This document shows, in pieces, positions 36,901 through 48,120 of a DNA stretch of 64,000 nucleotides. Numbering within the stretch: the stretch's first letter is position 1; every line of letters starts with the position of its first letter. Made by a program: the position numbers and the translations under genes. The notes beneath the pieces are model-generated. The model saw only the letters and a program-made list of their open reading frames with translations, was not told the origin of the DNA and made no database searches. Source of the stretch: Zelopaecilomyces penicillatus (Eukaryota > Ascomycota > Sordariomycetes > Hypocreales > Pseudodiploosporaceae); contig VCCP01000003.1 of assembly GCA_005765155.1 (NCBI GenBank), forward strand, positions 1,922,001-1,986,000, read 5' to 3'.

Positions 36901-38629
36901 GCGCCTTATTTTGGAGAGACGAGGGCTTCTCAAAGACCATATATTCAATTTAAACTCAGTCAACCTGGTTACGGCTGTACAGACAGCTATGGGAGACAAG
37001 GGTATAGATGTTATCTATAATCCTACGCAGGAAAGTATAGAGGAAAACTTCAAGTGTCTTCGAAAATGTAAGTTTTACAAGGTTCATGCCTACTTCATTC
37101 AATGTTTCTCTACTTACTAACATGCTACAGGTGGTACCATTGTTCAGTTTTCGAGCAAGTCTATGCTGCGTCCACAATCCCGGCTACCGGCGTCATCAAT
37201 GAAGTTTGTGGGCTTTGATTTGCGTGAGCTTTTACAAGAGGATAGCGACTTTGTGGGGGATCTATTTGAGCTCGCCACAAAGCTCATCGCTGGCCGTTCT
37301 TTGGGCCCTATGATGTCCCTCAGATCGGAAACTTGCTTTGAAGTTAACGAGCCCCAACAGGCCCTGGCATGTATCGGTGAAAGCCCATATGCTGGCTTCA
37401 CCTCAGTTTCGACCGGTTGGGGGGTTAGCAATGTCTCTGTTCTCAGAAACAATACTGAGAAACCCCTACGAGAAACCATTGATGAAGGCGGTACATACGT
37501 GTTGGCGGGCGGACTAGGAGGACTGGGCAGAAGTATCTCCGAGCTTCTCATCAGCAATGGTGCTCGTCACCTGGTATTTTTGTCTCGATCCGGCGCATCA
37601 TCCGAAGCAGCAACATCGTTTGTTCAAAGTCTCCGTGATCGAGGCATAACCGTGCGGGTTTTTCGCGTTGACATATGCAATGAGGCCGACCTGGCAGAGG
37701 TAGTTGGAAGCCTCGTCAGAGCAGACATGCCCCCTGTTCGCGGCGTTTTTCAATGCGCGGCTGTGATAAAAGACGCAGTGTTTGACAATATGACGTTCGA
37801 GGATTGGAACATAGCCATCAAACCGAAGACAGCTGGGTCTTGGAATCTTGTTCAGGCAATGTCTACTGCTGGACTTGAACCGTTTTTTATCTTTCTCTCG
37901 AGCTCGGCCGGGGTTATAGGCAACCGTGGCCAGTCTAACTACGCGGCTGGGAACTGTTTTCAAGACGCATTGGCGCATTATTGTCGCCTCCAGGGCCGAC
38001 ATTCTGTGTCTATCGATCTCGGACCAGTCCTAGGAGCCGGGATGTTGGCTGAAGATGAGAATATGTTAGACATTCTTCGTGCCAGCGGTTTCTACGGCAT
38101 AAGATATTGCGACTTCCTCCGAGTGGTTGAGCACTCCATCACTGGAGAGACAGCGAGTGGTGTTCCGATACCCGCTCAAGTCGTCCTCGGCGTCGGCACA
38201 GGTGGCATTATACGACAAAACCAGCCTGCAGACCCATACTGGTCACGTACTGCTCTTTACTCATATCTCAATATTGTTGATATGCCCCCGCCAGACTTGT
38301 CTCTCGTGGAAACGCAAAGCACGCAAGATACCAAGTCCAAGCTCAGTTATGCAGCAGACGAAGCTACTGCTGCGACGATTGTATGCACCGGGCTCTCCAA
38401 CATGCTGGCCAAGGCAATGAATCTTCTTCCGGAGGAGATTGATATCAACAGGCCTCCAAGCACCTACGGAGTTGACTCGTTGGTCGCAGTTGGTGTGCGA
38501 AGCTGGGTGCTGAACAATTGTGGGGTGCAGGCATCAGTGTTTGAGGTTTTAAGCGATTTGACAATTGCAGAATTATCCAGTTTGGTTGCAAAAAGGGCCA
38601 GAAATGGAGATGACGGGAAACAACAATGA
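30950..38629 (+). CDS. Highly reducing type I polyketide synthase
   Basis: Iterative megasynthase of 2406 residues. Exons are 30950-31120, 31172-31228, 31285-31372, 31437-31502, 31565-31767, 31828-32068, 32115-32464, 32522-37067 and 37131-38629; all join in phase and introns are 46-64 nt. KS: active Cys174 in DTGCSGSL, plus ECHGTGTQAGD and SIKTNVGHLEGAAG. AT: GQGSQWAQMG near 567 and GHSSGE near 651. DH: DHQVQ near 972 and HPATLDAMF near 1162. A methyltransferase remnant lies at about 1290-1420, without a glycine-rich SAM loop. ER: about 1700-2010, with HAGASAFG in place of the usual nucleotide-binding glycines. KR: AGGLGGLG near 2031, with Ser and Tyr of SSSAG...SNYAAG near 2164-2176. ACP: Ser of GVDSL near 2355. 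There is no thioesterase or reductase release domain. Product unknown; it is probably a reduced linear chain. Confidence 0.95.
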
Positions 38630-39046
38630 GAACCTGGATTAGGTGAAGAGATCTGTAATGATGCTAATGAATGTCAAATCCCCGTGGGGAGTGAGTTCAT
38701 GGTATTTTAGGTAAGATGCATGCATGCATAGCGTATGTAGTAAGTAGTTTTGATGTAAAGGTTTATTTTAGTTTTTGTCAATTGAGCAAGCGAGTATATA
38801 CAAAAGTCCAACACAGTGCCACGCATCTGAATGACTTACCATTTATTATTACTACTTCCTCACAAATACAAGGAACAAGGAGTAGTAGCTATCTATTTTC
38901 TCTAAGCCTTCTGCGTACCTACAGTACTATAACTATCCATATGGCCCCGAAATCGAAACACTTAACAGATGTGTCAAAGACTCAATAATATACGAAAGAA
39001 CAGCCTGTCCCACCAGATGTTCCATTTGATAAAGCAAAAGGGAAAT
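38630..39046. other. Intergenic region 3' of the PKS
   Basis: About 0.4 kb of mostly AT-rich 3' flank. It ends at the T-rich terminator of the tRNA gene on the other strand. I see no gene. Confidence 0.55.
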
Positions 39047-39052
39047 AAAAAA
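39047..39052 (-). terminator. RNA polymerase III terminator of tRNA-Gly
   Basis: A run of six T residues on the minus strand, starting 16 bases beyond the 3' end of the tRNA. This is the standard RNA polymerase III stop signal. Confidence 0.8.
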
Positions 39053-39067
39053 TGAACAATCTAGTAC

Positions 39068-39149
39068 TGCGTAATCTGGGAATCGAACCCAGGGCTCCCC
39101 GACGTTGCTCGGATGGCAACGGAGAATTTTACCACTAAACCAATTACGC
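39068..39149 (-). tRNA. tRNA-Gly (anticodon GCC) with an 11-nt intron
   Basis: On the minus strand the acceptor stem GCGTAAT pairs perfectly with ATTACGC and is followed by discriminator A. The T arm is CTGGG-TTCGATT-CCCAG, a perfect stem with B-box sequence. The A box is TGGTTTAGTGG. The anticodon arm is CTCCG-TTGCCA...T-CGGGG, with GCC at positions 34-36. Eleven bases (TCCGAGCAACG) sit after position 37, the canonical tRNA intron site, and GCAAC in the intron can pair with GTTGC around the anticodon. The mature length of 71 nt is usual for tRNA-Gly. The gene lies between the convergent ends of the PKS and the O-methyltransferase. Confidence 0.94.
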
Positions 39150-39781
39150 TGATGAAGCCGTGTAGCTACTGTGAGCTGCTGGCTCGCTTGTGGAGATGTC
39201 GCATACTGATGCAGATTGTAAAGCCTCACCCCATTCTGCGCAATAGCTCAAGCATATGCCGACACTGAGGAAGAGCATGTTTGAGATGGTGGTTTGAGTT
39301 GTAGTGCGACCTAGTATTGCTTGATGTATTCTGTTTAATCGGCCATGAGAGGAACATTGCTAGCAAACTAGAGTCGCAGCTCCTTCTCACAATGAGATGG
39401 ATGTATAGGTGCGAGTCGGACGCAGTTAGCAAATGACAGATCCGTATCTAGTAAACGTAGGAGTGTTGCAGGGTATTTCTGCACGGTGGAGGGCACAGCC
39501 ATCTAAACCAGACTTTTGCTTAATTATATGATTTCGTGTAAGATAAGGCGGTAGATATTAACGGCCAACTGGTAGAAGCGGTAGCCCCCCTCCGAGCAGC
39601 AACTGTCCATGTACAATAATCATCACTCCAACACATCAAAAAAAAAAAAGAGTTCTCTACCACGACAGGTAAAATTAGCTAATACACATTTCAATCATCC
39701 AACATCCAAATTTTTTCCCCAACCACTCAACCACCATTATCATTTCCAACAATAACTTATCAGAGGCGTGGAGTTTTATCG
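39150..39781. other. Intergenic region between tRNA-Gly and the O-methyltransferase
   Basis: About 0.6 kb with an A11 run near 39640. It is 5' flank of the tRNA and 3' flank of the O-methyltransferase. I see no gene. Confidence 0.55.
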
Positions 39782-41508
39782 TTACGATGGCTGCACCCCG
39801 TCCTCACTGTTAGGATTCCACACAGCCTCAATAACACTCATCCTACATCCCGGAACTCTAACAACCCCCTAGTTTGCGTCAGTCATTTGCTTTCATCAAT
39901 CTGCTATAGTGTGAATTCCTGCAGACGTACCTTGAAACTGAATCTTGCATCGGCGGCCGCGAACAATTTCCGGAATTCGTGTTCTTCGCGCTCCTGCGCG
40001 TTCAGTAACGTCAGCATGACGAGATCCATGCTCCGCATCAGCTTCTCATCCCATGGGTTTTCTGATCCCGGTTCCCGCAAGCAGTGGTCGTTAACAATTA
40101 TACGAGCTCCTGGCTTGAGTGCAGGGATGAGATTCTTCAGAATGGCGATGGCATAAGGAGTTGAGTAGTTGTGCATGATCCACCTAAAAAAGTAGACTAT
40201 GTTTGGTTAGCAAGGAAGGTTTGGCAACGGGTATGACAATCAATGAGAAACGTACCATCGGCATTTTTAGCGGGCTGTTCTTTGAAGAAGTCATGGGCTT
40301 GGAGCTCAATCCTCTGCGCAACTGATTCATTATCACAAATAGGCGACGGCGCACTCTCCACAGTCTTCGGCAAGTCCTGCACTATGAACCTCATGTTGGT
40401 CCACCTCTTAGCCAGTTCCACAGACACGAAACCATGGCTACCGCCAATATCCACCAATGTTCCTCCGTTCGCATCGAGGTCAGATAGGTCCCAGTTATCC
40501 ACAAGATAGCTCAACTGATAACCCTCTCCGCCTGTCAAGCTTGCCATGGCACCACCCATTCGCTTCGCCCGAGCAGGATCTTTGCCGAATGTCACAAACA
40601 TGGGCTCTTTATCGACTGTATCAAATGCAAAATTGAACCCGGTACGAGTAAGCGAGGTAGCTTCAGGGTGGGTTTTCAGACTCGTAAGAACGTTGGCAGC
40701 TGCCGGAAAGATGTCCTCGGAGTTGAAACCCACCCAATCTTGAAGAACGGTGTCTTCAACCAGTAATCTAGACGCTGCTGTGTGTGCAACTAGACCCGGT
40801 GAAGGCTCGCAAAATATGTTATTGGTCATGGCATGACGAAGTACTCGCGCAAGATTGATAAAATCAAGCGACGTTTTCGTTTGCAACTCCGTCAATGTAA
40901 TGGGTCCATCAAGAGGGACAAGTTTGGCTTAAGTATGTGCGTCAGTAATAGTTGGGCCTGAGAGAAAGCAGCTCCGAGCCTTACCAATTCCATAATTGTT
41001 AATAATTTGTAAACTTAGTGTATCCAAGTACTAGATAAACAATCAGCATAAATATCGAATGGAATAGGCCGTTGGGTGTGCATACACTCCAAACTCCCCA
41101 TCTAACACTCTCCCTCGGTCCCCTAACGAGATTTGACAGCTCTTGAGTTGCGCATACTATTTCCTGGCGGGTTTTTTGCATATTCTCTGGTAGGCCGGGA
41201 AAGTCTGTAGGCGCGTCGATGCCAAAACTTGGATCTGGTAGGCCATTCAATCTCAGATATGTCTGTAGCTTCTCGGTTTCCGTGCGGATTTTCTCAGCTA
41301 GGACGACCATACGAGACTCGGAAGATTGGTTGTCCTCAGACGCGACAGACTCGTCTGGCATTTTCCTGGTGTGAGATGTATCCTTGGACTTGAGTTGGGC
41401 AAAATTGGATAAAGATTGGCGGGAGTGTTTTTTCTTCTCCGTACCGGTCACATGTGGTGAGCCAGTTTGCGAGGTCTGGAGCCATGACGGGACCCTTAGC
41501 TTGACCAT
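39782..41508 (-). CDS. SAM-dependent O-methyltransferase (class I, plant-COMT-like family)
   Basis: Transfers a methyl group from S-adenosylmethionine to a hydroxyl of a small molecule. Fungal relatives include the sterigmatocystin pathway enzymes. Exons on the minus strand are 41508-41086, 41030-40985, 40927-40256, 40196-39931 and 39868-39782; introns are 55-62 nt and the joined frame gives 497 residues. The tiny second exon encodes YLDTLSLQIINNYGI, part of the dimerisation region. It continues into AKLVPLDGPITLTELQ, the winged-helix part. The SAM-binding motif LVDIGGSHGFVSVELAK is near 312-328. The catalytic His is His389 in RWIMHNYS, and ARIIVNDHCLREPG is the later core strand. The C-terminus ends GCRMSVIEAVW, as in the family. 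The first 65 residues are charged and unrelated to the fold. Position beside the PKS suggests it methylates the polyketide. Confidence 0.93.
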
Positions 41509-44500
41509 GTTCAGAGTATAAAGCGGTGCATGAGGGTATGTTCAACCAGATGGTGGTGCAACGTCTTCTATAATACAAAACAATCAGTTCAGATGTCTTA
41601 CGATAAATAATACAAACACGGACACAGAATAAATAGTGAGTGAGCTGTTTTCCCAACTATAGGAGTGCCAAGCCCGTGTAAAGACGCCAAGTAATAGTTG
41701 TTTTCATTTACGCCAGCCTATGCGAACAAACATTGGTGGGGCTTGAGTAAACGATATGAAACGTAGAAGCGTTGAGGGTTCAGCTGAACAAAAATCCCCC
41801 AGACAACTGAACAAGCCAGATTGATTCTCCACACATCTCATGGTATAGAAATGCGCATATGGCGCAGGCTTGAGTCATGAGGGCCGAAGTTCCATAGAAT
41901 GTCCACGCCCTACCGAGTATCGAACAGATAACTCATCCGGGGCAATCGCCCAGATGCTTTGATCAGCTTTGATCTCAATGAACACGGATTTTCCAGGCTG
42001 GCCGCGCGCGTCCACAGTTCGACATGCTTTAAAACGGACGCTAAGCTCAGAATAGTCGCGTAGGTAAACACTTCGCCTAAGTTCTTGGAGCGGCCTAGCG
42101 GCAGTTGGTGGGGATGGAACAGAATAGTGCCAAACTCTACAGTGGATGAGCACACATCGCAGAACCCGACCACTTGGTCCTTGGGACAGGAGGGAAGAGA
42201 AACCAAGGAGATCCCAGGTCGGGGTAGGCTGGCCAGGGTGTGCAACGAGCCCGAACCTGCATGCCATGCCATGCTGTCATGCTACCACACAGAAAGCAAG
42301 GCTCAGCTTGCGGAGCCTGTTCAAGCCACCAAAAGACAACCAACCACCCATCATTTTGAAGGCTTTGGCAAGCACCACCATATTCCAAGGCGAAGGGCAG
42401 ATAGCTGAAGAGGGGTTGCACCAGAGACAGTGAGAGTGACAGAGAACAACGAGCAGGCACTCACGTGTAAAAACTTCTTCTCCTCTTGTGGCAATGTCCC
42501 CCAGATTCGTGGACACAGTTGGAATTGTTTGGCGCCCTCGTTGCGGCTGGTTCGTTTCGTGTCACAGGTTGGAGGGATGGTCCGGTACAACTTGAGTGAG
42601 TTTTGTCCAACCAGAGGAGCTGTCGTCGGTTCCTGCGTTTCCCTTGTCGTTCGTTGGCCTCGTCTGGCTAGGTAGGCTCCGTGATCCAGCTCCTTTCCGT
42701 TTCCGGCTGCTCAGCGTGGAGTGCAGAATAGCGGTGCAAAGAGTGCCCAGCTGTGAGTCGATCAGCGTACAATGAAAGGCAAAAACAGGAGCGCGATGCT
42801 TTGTCGAAGAGTTGACTTTCCACCAAGCCGACCGAGCAGGACACCCCAGCAGTTATTAAACATAATAGGCCCATCGCCGCCCGTCGCCCGCCCGTCGCTA
42901 CTCTGGGTGACGTCTCAGGCGCGGCGTGCATTCACTGGAGGCTGTCTGTATTGCTCAAGGCCAGCACCCCCTGCAATGTCCCCATCCTGAAATGCGAGCC
43001 TTCGTCACTAGTGTAGCCCGAGCCCTGGTTAGGGTGAAGTTGGTATTGGTCGAGGACCGGGCGAGCAATCAAGCTGCATTAAACGCACTCGAATCCATTT
43101 ACAGGTACCTGTAGTCTTGGGCCGTCCCTTGCTCATAGGCTAGGATAACAGCAATGCGCGCAGGTCTTGAATTCCCAAATAGAAAGGGTCGCTTTGTACA
43201 TGCAACATGGCTCAAATTGCTTCTTTGTGCATTGACAAGTGGATAGTGGGTAGCGAACTCGGTAGACCCAGAGTGTTGATTAGTTAAAAGCCACCGGCCA
43301 GGCTTTAAATGCTAATCACGAGGCACATGAAATATTGAGGAATACCCCCACATGTTTAGCCATACCTATTACTGTTCAACCATAGTGCCTACAGTGAGGT
43401 ATTGTACCTACCTTAGAGGTAGGTACCTAACCTAGGTAATAGCACGGTAGATGAGAAGCCGCATGCAAATTACCTCCTAGGCTCGGGCCGGGCGTTAGTT
43501 GTCTATCCTACCTAGATGTCTAGTGAAACTACCTACGTACTACCTGCTAGGAGCTGTACCTGACCCTTAAGACAATGCGTCTAAACAAGACTTGCGTCGT
43601 ATGTAGGCACCTCGGTAGGTACTAATTAGGGAGTGCTCAGTAATCAGCCGCACCGAGTTGTGTGCCAGTGGGTGTTGCGTGTAATTAAAAGTACCACCGA
43701 TATTCATGGTACTAGGAGACAGTTAGTAGTAAATAGATCTACCAAGGTGTAAATCTGTCAGCCCCTGAAAATATCATAAAAATAGAGGGGTAAATACACT
43801 AGTACTCTATGTTTGAAATAGAGTACCTAATTAAATATTGAGTGTGTTGACATTCAGCCAGCCGACTTTACCTCCCTCCTTACCCACACCAGATCTGTCC
43901 TGCACCCAGGATGAAAGTTAACCTGATCCCAGTTCCTCTTGAACTCATCCAATTCCGATGAAGTCCTTCCTTTCTAGTTTTCCAATTTCTCCACATGTAA
44001 CTGGTGTAGTAGTACTTTGTAATGTCTCTATATATAATTTAAAGATCACGTGGCAGAATTCATGCCTGACAAACAACCCCCAAGATAGGTTTAGATGTAC
44101 TCAAGAGGAGGATTGGGTCAACTTCTTTCTTTCTCAAGTCAAGACAAATGGTCATAGACTGACGTATAATGCACTCCAAAAATACAAGCCTCATCCAACA
44201 GCGTTACGTTGCTTTGCAAAACGTATACGCACAGACTAGTGTTCAATTTTCAAACATGGCATTCAATGCTGTCTTATCGTTAAGGTTGTCAGGCCAAATG
44301 CGTCTCGGCTCAGCCTGTCCGTAACTGACACCATATGGACTATATATTAAACATCACTATCCTCTGAATTTTGAATCCTGAATCCCTGCAGTCTGTTTAC
44401 GTTTGCATGTTCCATCAGCGCTCACATCCTCCACATTTGAGACTACACCCAATCAACATACTCGTTACAGTCCTAAAGCACACAAAACATCTTATGGGGG

Positions 44501-44562
44501 TGTGGAGTTGTGCTGTTCAGGCTGATATCCTCTGATCAAATTGCACGTGTTTCAATGACCCA
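41509..44562. other. Long intergenic region
   Basis: About 3 kb with no supportable gene. TACCTACC/GGTAGGTA islands lie at 43401-43440, 43501-43560 and around 43610. A minus-strand open frame at 41875-42267 (130 codons) has no recognisable domain. Sequence from about 43700 to 44060 is AT-rich. Confidence 0.5.
43401..43620. repeat. TACCTACC / GGTAGGTA island
   Basis: A cluster of TACCTACC, GGTAGGTA and CCTAGG words, for example TACCTACCTTAGAGGTAGGTACC near 43405-43427 and CCTACCTAG near 43508. Similar short islands recur in other gaps of this window. Confidence 0.6.
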
Positions 44563-46353
44563 TCAGTAATCATGCAGCGGCTTCTGGGCATATATGATGT
44601 GCAAGGGCATGTACATGCGCGCAGCATTGTCATAATATGCCTGCCGCACATTCATAAGAAACAACTCCACCTGCTCGCGGTTCCATTGAAGGCCTCTCGT
44701 TAGCGGACCTAAGGCGATTGCCTGTAGACCGTCTAGAAGAATCGTTCGCCAATATAAGCCCACCGTCTTCAAAACTTTGTTTTTAGGCCAGGTTCCAATG
44801 GGGACATGGAATATCCGCTCCGTAACGTTGGTGAATCCGGCTTGCTGCATCATGTTGGCGAGTTTTCCACCTGAAGAGGCGTTGAAATCTACCCCAAGGG
44901 CAGTCAGTCCATCCGTGACGTTCGACCAGAATTGCGCTACAGGATGATCCGTCGGAACATCCGCATCCATGAGTGCACTTCTTGGACAATGGTGGATTTC
45001 CTGAAGTTCAATCCAGCCTCCAGGTTTAAGATGCCTAGGAAAAATGTAAGCGATTAACAGTCGACTACTTTGCTGGTACAACAATAGAGCTTGCCATAAC
45101 TTACTCCAGAGCTCGACGAAATAACCGCATCCAGTCTCGTATGGCCATAACAGTATGACGAGAATGGATGTAATCAAAATGGTTACGCGGATGTAGCCAT
45201 GGAGACTCGGCGTCATCAACAAGAAAACGGACATTAGGTGGTAGCCAATCGGGTTGAATGGGCGAAAGGTCAATACCAAGGATATGCGCACTGGGAAACA
45301 GGTCGCCCACTTTCATCGCAAAATATTATTATCAGCACATGGGCTAGGCTTTTCCAAATGACAAGTGACAAGCAACAAGTAGCACTTACTCTCAATAGGC
45401 CAGATGCCAGTTCCAGTTCCGATGTCGAGAATCTCCTGAGGGTTGTCTCCGATGGGTGAGAAATGTAGTTTCTGTCCACACAGTAACTTGACCATGGCGT
45501 GTTTCATGTCTTCTCGTTCCTGCTCCACATCGTCGTTGGGGAAGTTATAGATGCCTTCACGAAAACGATGATATCGCCGGCCGTTTTCATATAAGTAGTC
45601 TCGAATCATCGATTCAGCTGATGTGCTCGCCGAGCTGAATCCGTCGCTGTCATATCCAGCATCAGATTCATCCGCGACGCTTCTAGTTTCTTCACCATCG
45701 GCAATGATGGTCTCTTCAGCCTGATCAAACGCTTCGCGGGAAAGATCTTCTTGCTCGGGTGCGGACAATGATGGGAACATGGAGACACCATTGGGATAGG
45801 TTAGATGGCCAGTAGGTAACGATTCCGGCCGTTTCGATGATTCTGTATAACCGGACTCATCGTTATGCACTTGCGTTTCTCGAGCTGAGCGGTCGTCACT
45901 CTCTACTACCTGAGAAACGTTGGTGACAATAGGGGTCGGTTGTTTTTCCGAAAGGGTTAAACTGGCTGCTGGTGACGACATAGGAAGAGGCTCTGGTTGT
46001 GTGTTGCCATTTTGGATCTTCGCGTTGTCTGTCCACCCTGTCTCAACTGTGCCAGCCCTTTTCTTCTCCTCAAGTTGGCTTATTCCAAGATTTGTCGAGT
46101 TGTCTCTCGCAGAACTTTCTTCAGCTTTTGCCTTGTTATCTGGCACAGGACAGGACTGGTAGGCAACTTTAGAAGGTTGTTCCCGGACAGGTTCATGAGT
46201 TAGGAGCCGGGCTAAGAAGTGATCGCCGGAACCATCATTGGCAGCACTATTGGATGGGAAGCTATCATTCGATCGGCCTGGAGCAGCCAATTGACCAGGG
46301 GTTGACAAAGCATCCGTTAATGCAGAGGAGTGTGCTTCAGGGTCTCCTTCCAT
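44563..46353 (-). CDS. LaeA-like SAM-dependent methyltransferase
   Basis: Belongs to the fungal methyltransferase family that includes LaeA, the nuclear regulator of secondary metabolism, and many relatives of unknown target. Exons on the minus strand are 46353-45390, 45309-45105 and 45034-44563, joined to 546 residues; introns are 80 and 70 nt. Residues 1-240 are disordered and rich in Ser, Glu and Asp. The fold begins near YLYENGRRYHRFREGIYNFP. The SAM-binding loop EILDIGTGTGIWPIE lies at about 307-321, followed by MGDLFPSAHILGIDLSPIQP. Other family landmarks are DDAESPWL, FDYIHSRHTVMAI, LKPGGWIELQE and IFHVPIGTWPKN. The first acceptor (AAG) is atypical but forced by frame. Whether this is the LaeA orthologue or a paralogue cannot be decided here. 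The long acidic N-terminus and its position beside a PKS locus favour a paralogue. Confidence 0.9.
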
Positions 46354-48120
46354 TCTGACGAGCAGGTCTTCAAACCTCCAAAACTCTTCAAGAACTTAGA
46401 AGGGTAGGCGTGACACTTGATCTGCTTCACTGCCGAATAAACAAGTCAAAAGTATTTCAGGAGTGTGGCGCTAAAGGTTATTCCCTCGGATGCAAATCGG
46501 TAGGGATATCTTGACCCACTCGCCCTAAAATCCAACCTTGGGGTTGTAAAACGGACGTTCCTAGCCCAATTAAAGACAACTTGAGGCGTGTCTATTGGGT
46601 ATCTCTCACGCGAATACTGCTGTCAATGATGCAGTTCTGGACCAGGCTGAATGGCTCAGTAACGGTGAATGGGCGGTAACGTGACGCGAAGACACGCGAA
46701 GACACGCGAGTACACGTGAGAATACACAAATTTCCAGGTTGTGGCGACGGGGGCTTTTTTGGGGGGGGAGTGACTTCAAAGCCCAGCAATCGAACCGTGT
46801 GGTTCTACAACGGCATGTCAACAGGTCAGAGGCAGTACAACACTGTTAATTGCTAGTGTTTATCAGCAGATGAATGTAAGCTTTTGCGAGACGATATCAA
46901 AAGAGTTGAGGGGCGTGCTCGACAAGCTGAGCTAGCCAGAGGTAAGAGGCATGAGAAGGGAGTGTGATGAGGTCTTATGTGGAGGGACGTATGCTGGCAG
47001 AGTGGGTGTTGGGGTGGGTTGAGAAAGCGAGGTGGGAGGTGCCGGAGGTTCAAGCCAACAAACCAGCTGCTTTTCATGTATAGTACTACTACCTCCTAAT
47101 AGTATGTACCTACCTAGTACGCACCTGGTATTGAATTGGTAGTCACATTTACATGTACCTACATATTGTACAGGTACCTAAGCAAGGTACTTGGACACAT
47201 AAGGTGATTATTAGAGACTCGTATATTTGAATGTACCTATATGTGCAAAAGTACTAAATGTAGAACAGTACCTCTTTTGGGTATGTGAGGGGGTGCCTCA
47301 AATTGCTAGCAGATGTTTAGTACCTCCTACCTGCCTTATACTTTTTGGTGGGTGGGTCAGCACGGCCCGCAGCCAATATGTTACCGGATATTCCCCTGAA
47401 ATATTTTATAATGAGGTATCTCAACTTTGATAGGTACATAAAGCTGGATATATAATTACGTCACTGGTTCTTAGGTTATCTAACTGTATAAAGTGAGCTA
47501 CTTGCTTTCTTTTTTTAAATTAATGCTGAACTGAAAATAAATAAATCGTATAATAAAATTTCAAGTAGCTTCTGGATAATTACTACAGAGGCATATTCTT
47601 GTATCAAGGTGTTCTCTAAAATAATGCAAAGAGCGACGGCAAATTTGACTATCTAAGGTAGGTAGGTAGGTATAATTGGTTCAACCCCCTATTTTACTGT
47701 AACTCAATGTTTTGTAAGAGGAAACTGTTCATGGCCAGAGATTGCGGGCGGTTACTGTTGTGATGATTTGTGTTGCTACTCCATTTTGATGTGAGCAAGC
47801 TCCCATTAATTAACCTTTATCATCTTTGAATGACCTAGTAGTAGCAGTACAGATGTACACACAATACTAACCTACCTACCTAAGGTAGGTACCCGTATTT
47901 CCTGACACAGGTACCTATGTACTGGTTCCAACCTGTGCTGCACTTCATGTTTTGGTGCAGAACTGCAGAACAGTCCTCCAACCACATCCAATCCCCGCCC
48001 GATCACCAAGGACACTGGCAATATCGCTTCTCCATCATCCATGCTTTGCACTACGCCAGTGCATGAACACGCACATCGGCGGCCGTTGGAATCTGATATT
48101 CGTCAAACACAAACATAATA
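46354..48120. other. Upstream region shared by two methyltransferase-like genes
   Basis: About 1.8 kb between divergent starts. It is AT-rich from 47080 to 47880. It carries repeated TACCTACC/GGTAGGTA words at 47095-47180, 47655-47671 and 47872-47892, and a G9 run near 46760. I see no gene. Confidence 0.55.
47080..47895. repeat. TACCTACC / GGTAGGTA island
   Basis: Scattered TACCTACCTAG, GGTAGGTAGGTAGGTA and ACCTACCTACCTAAGGTAGGTACC words lie within AT-rich DNA. The last, at 47872-47892, is partly self-complementary. It has the same character as the islands near 4735 and 43401. Confidence 0.6.
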
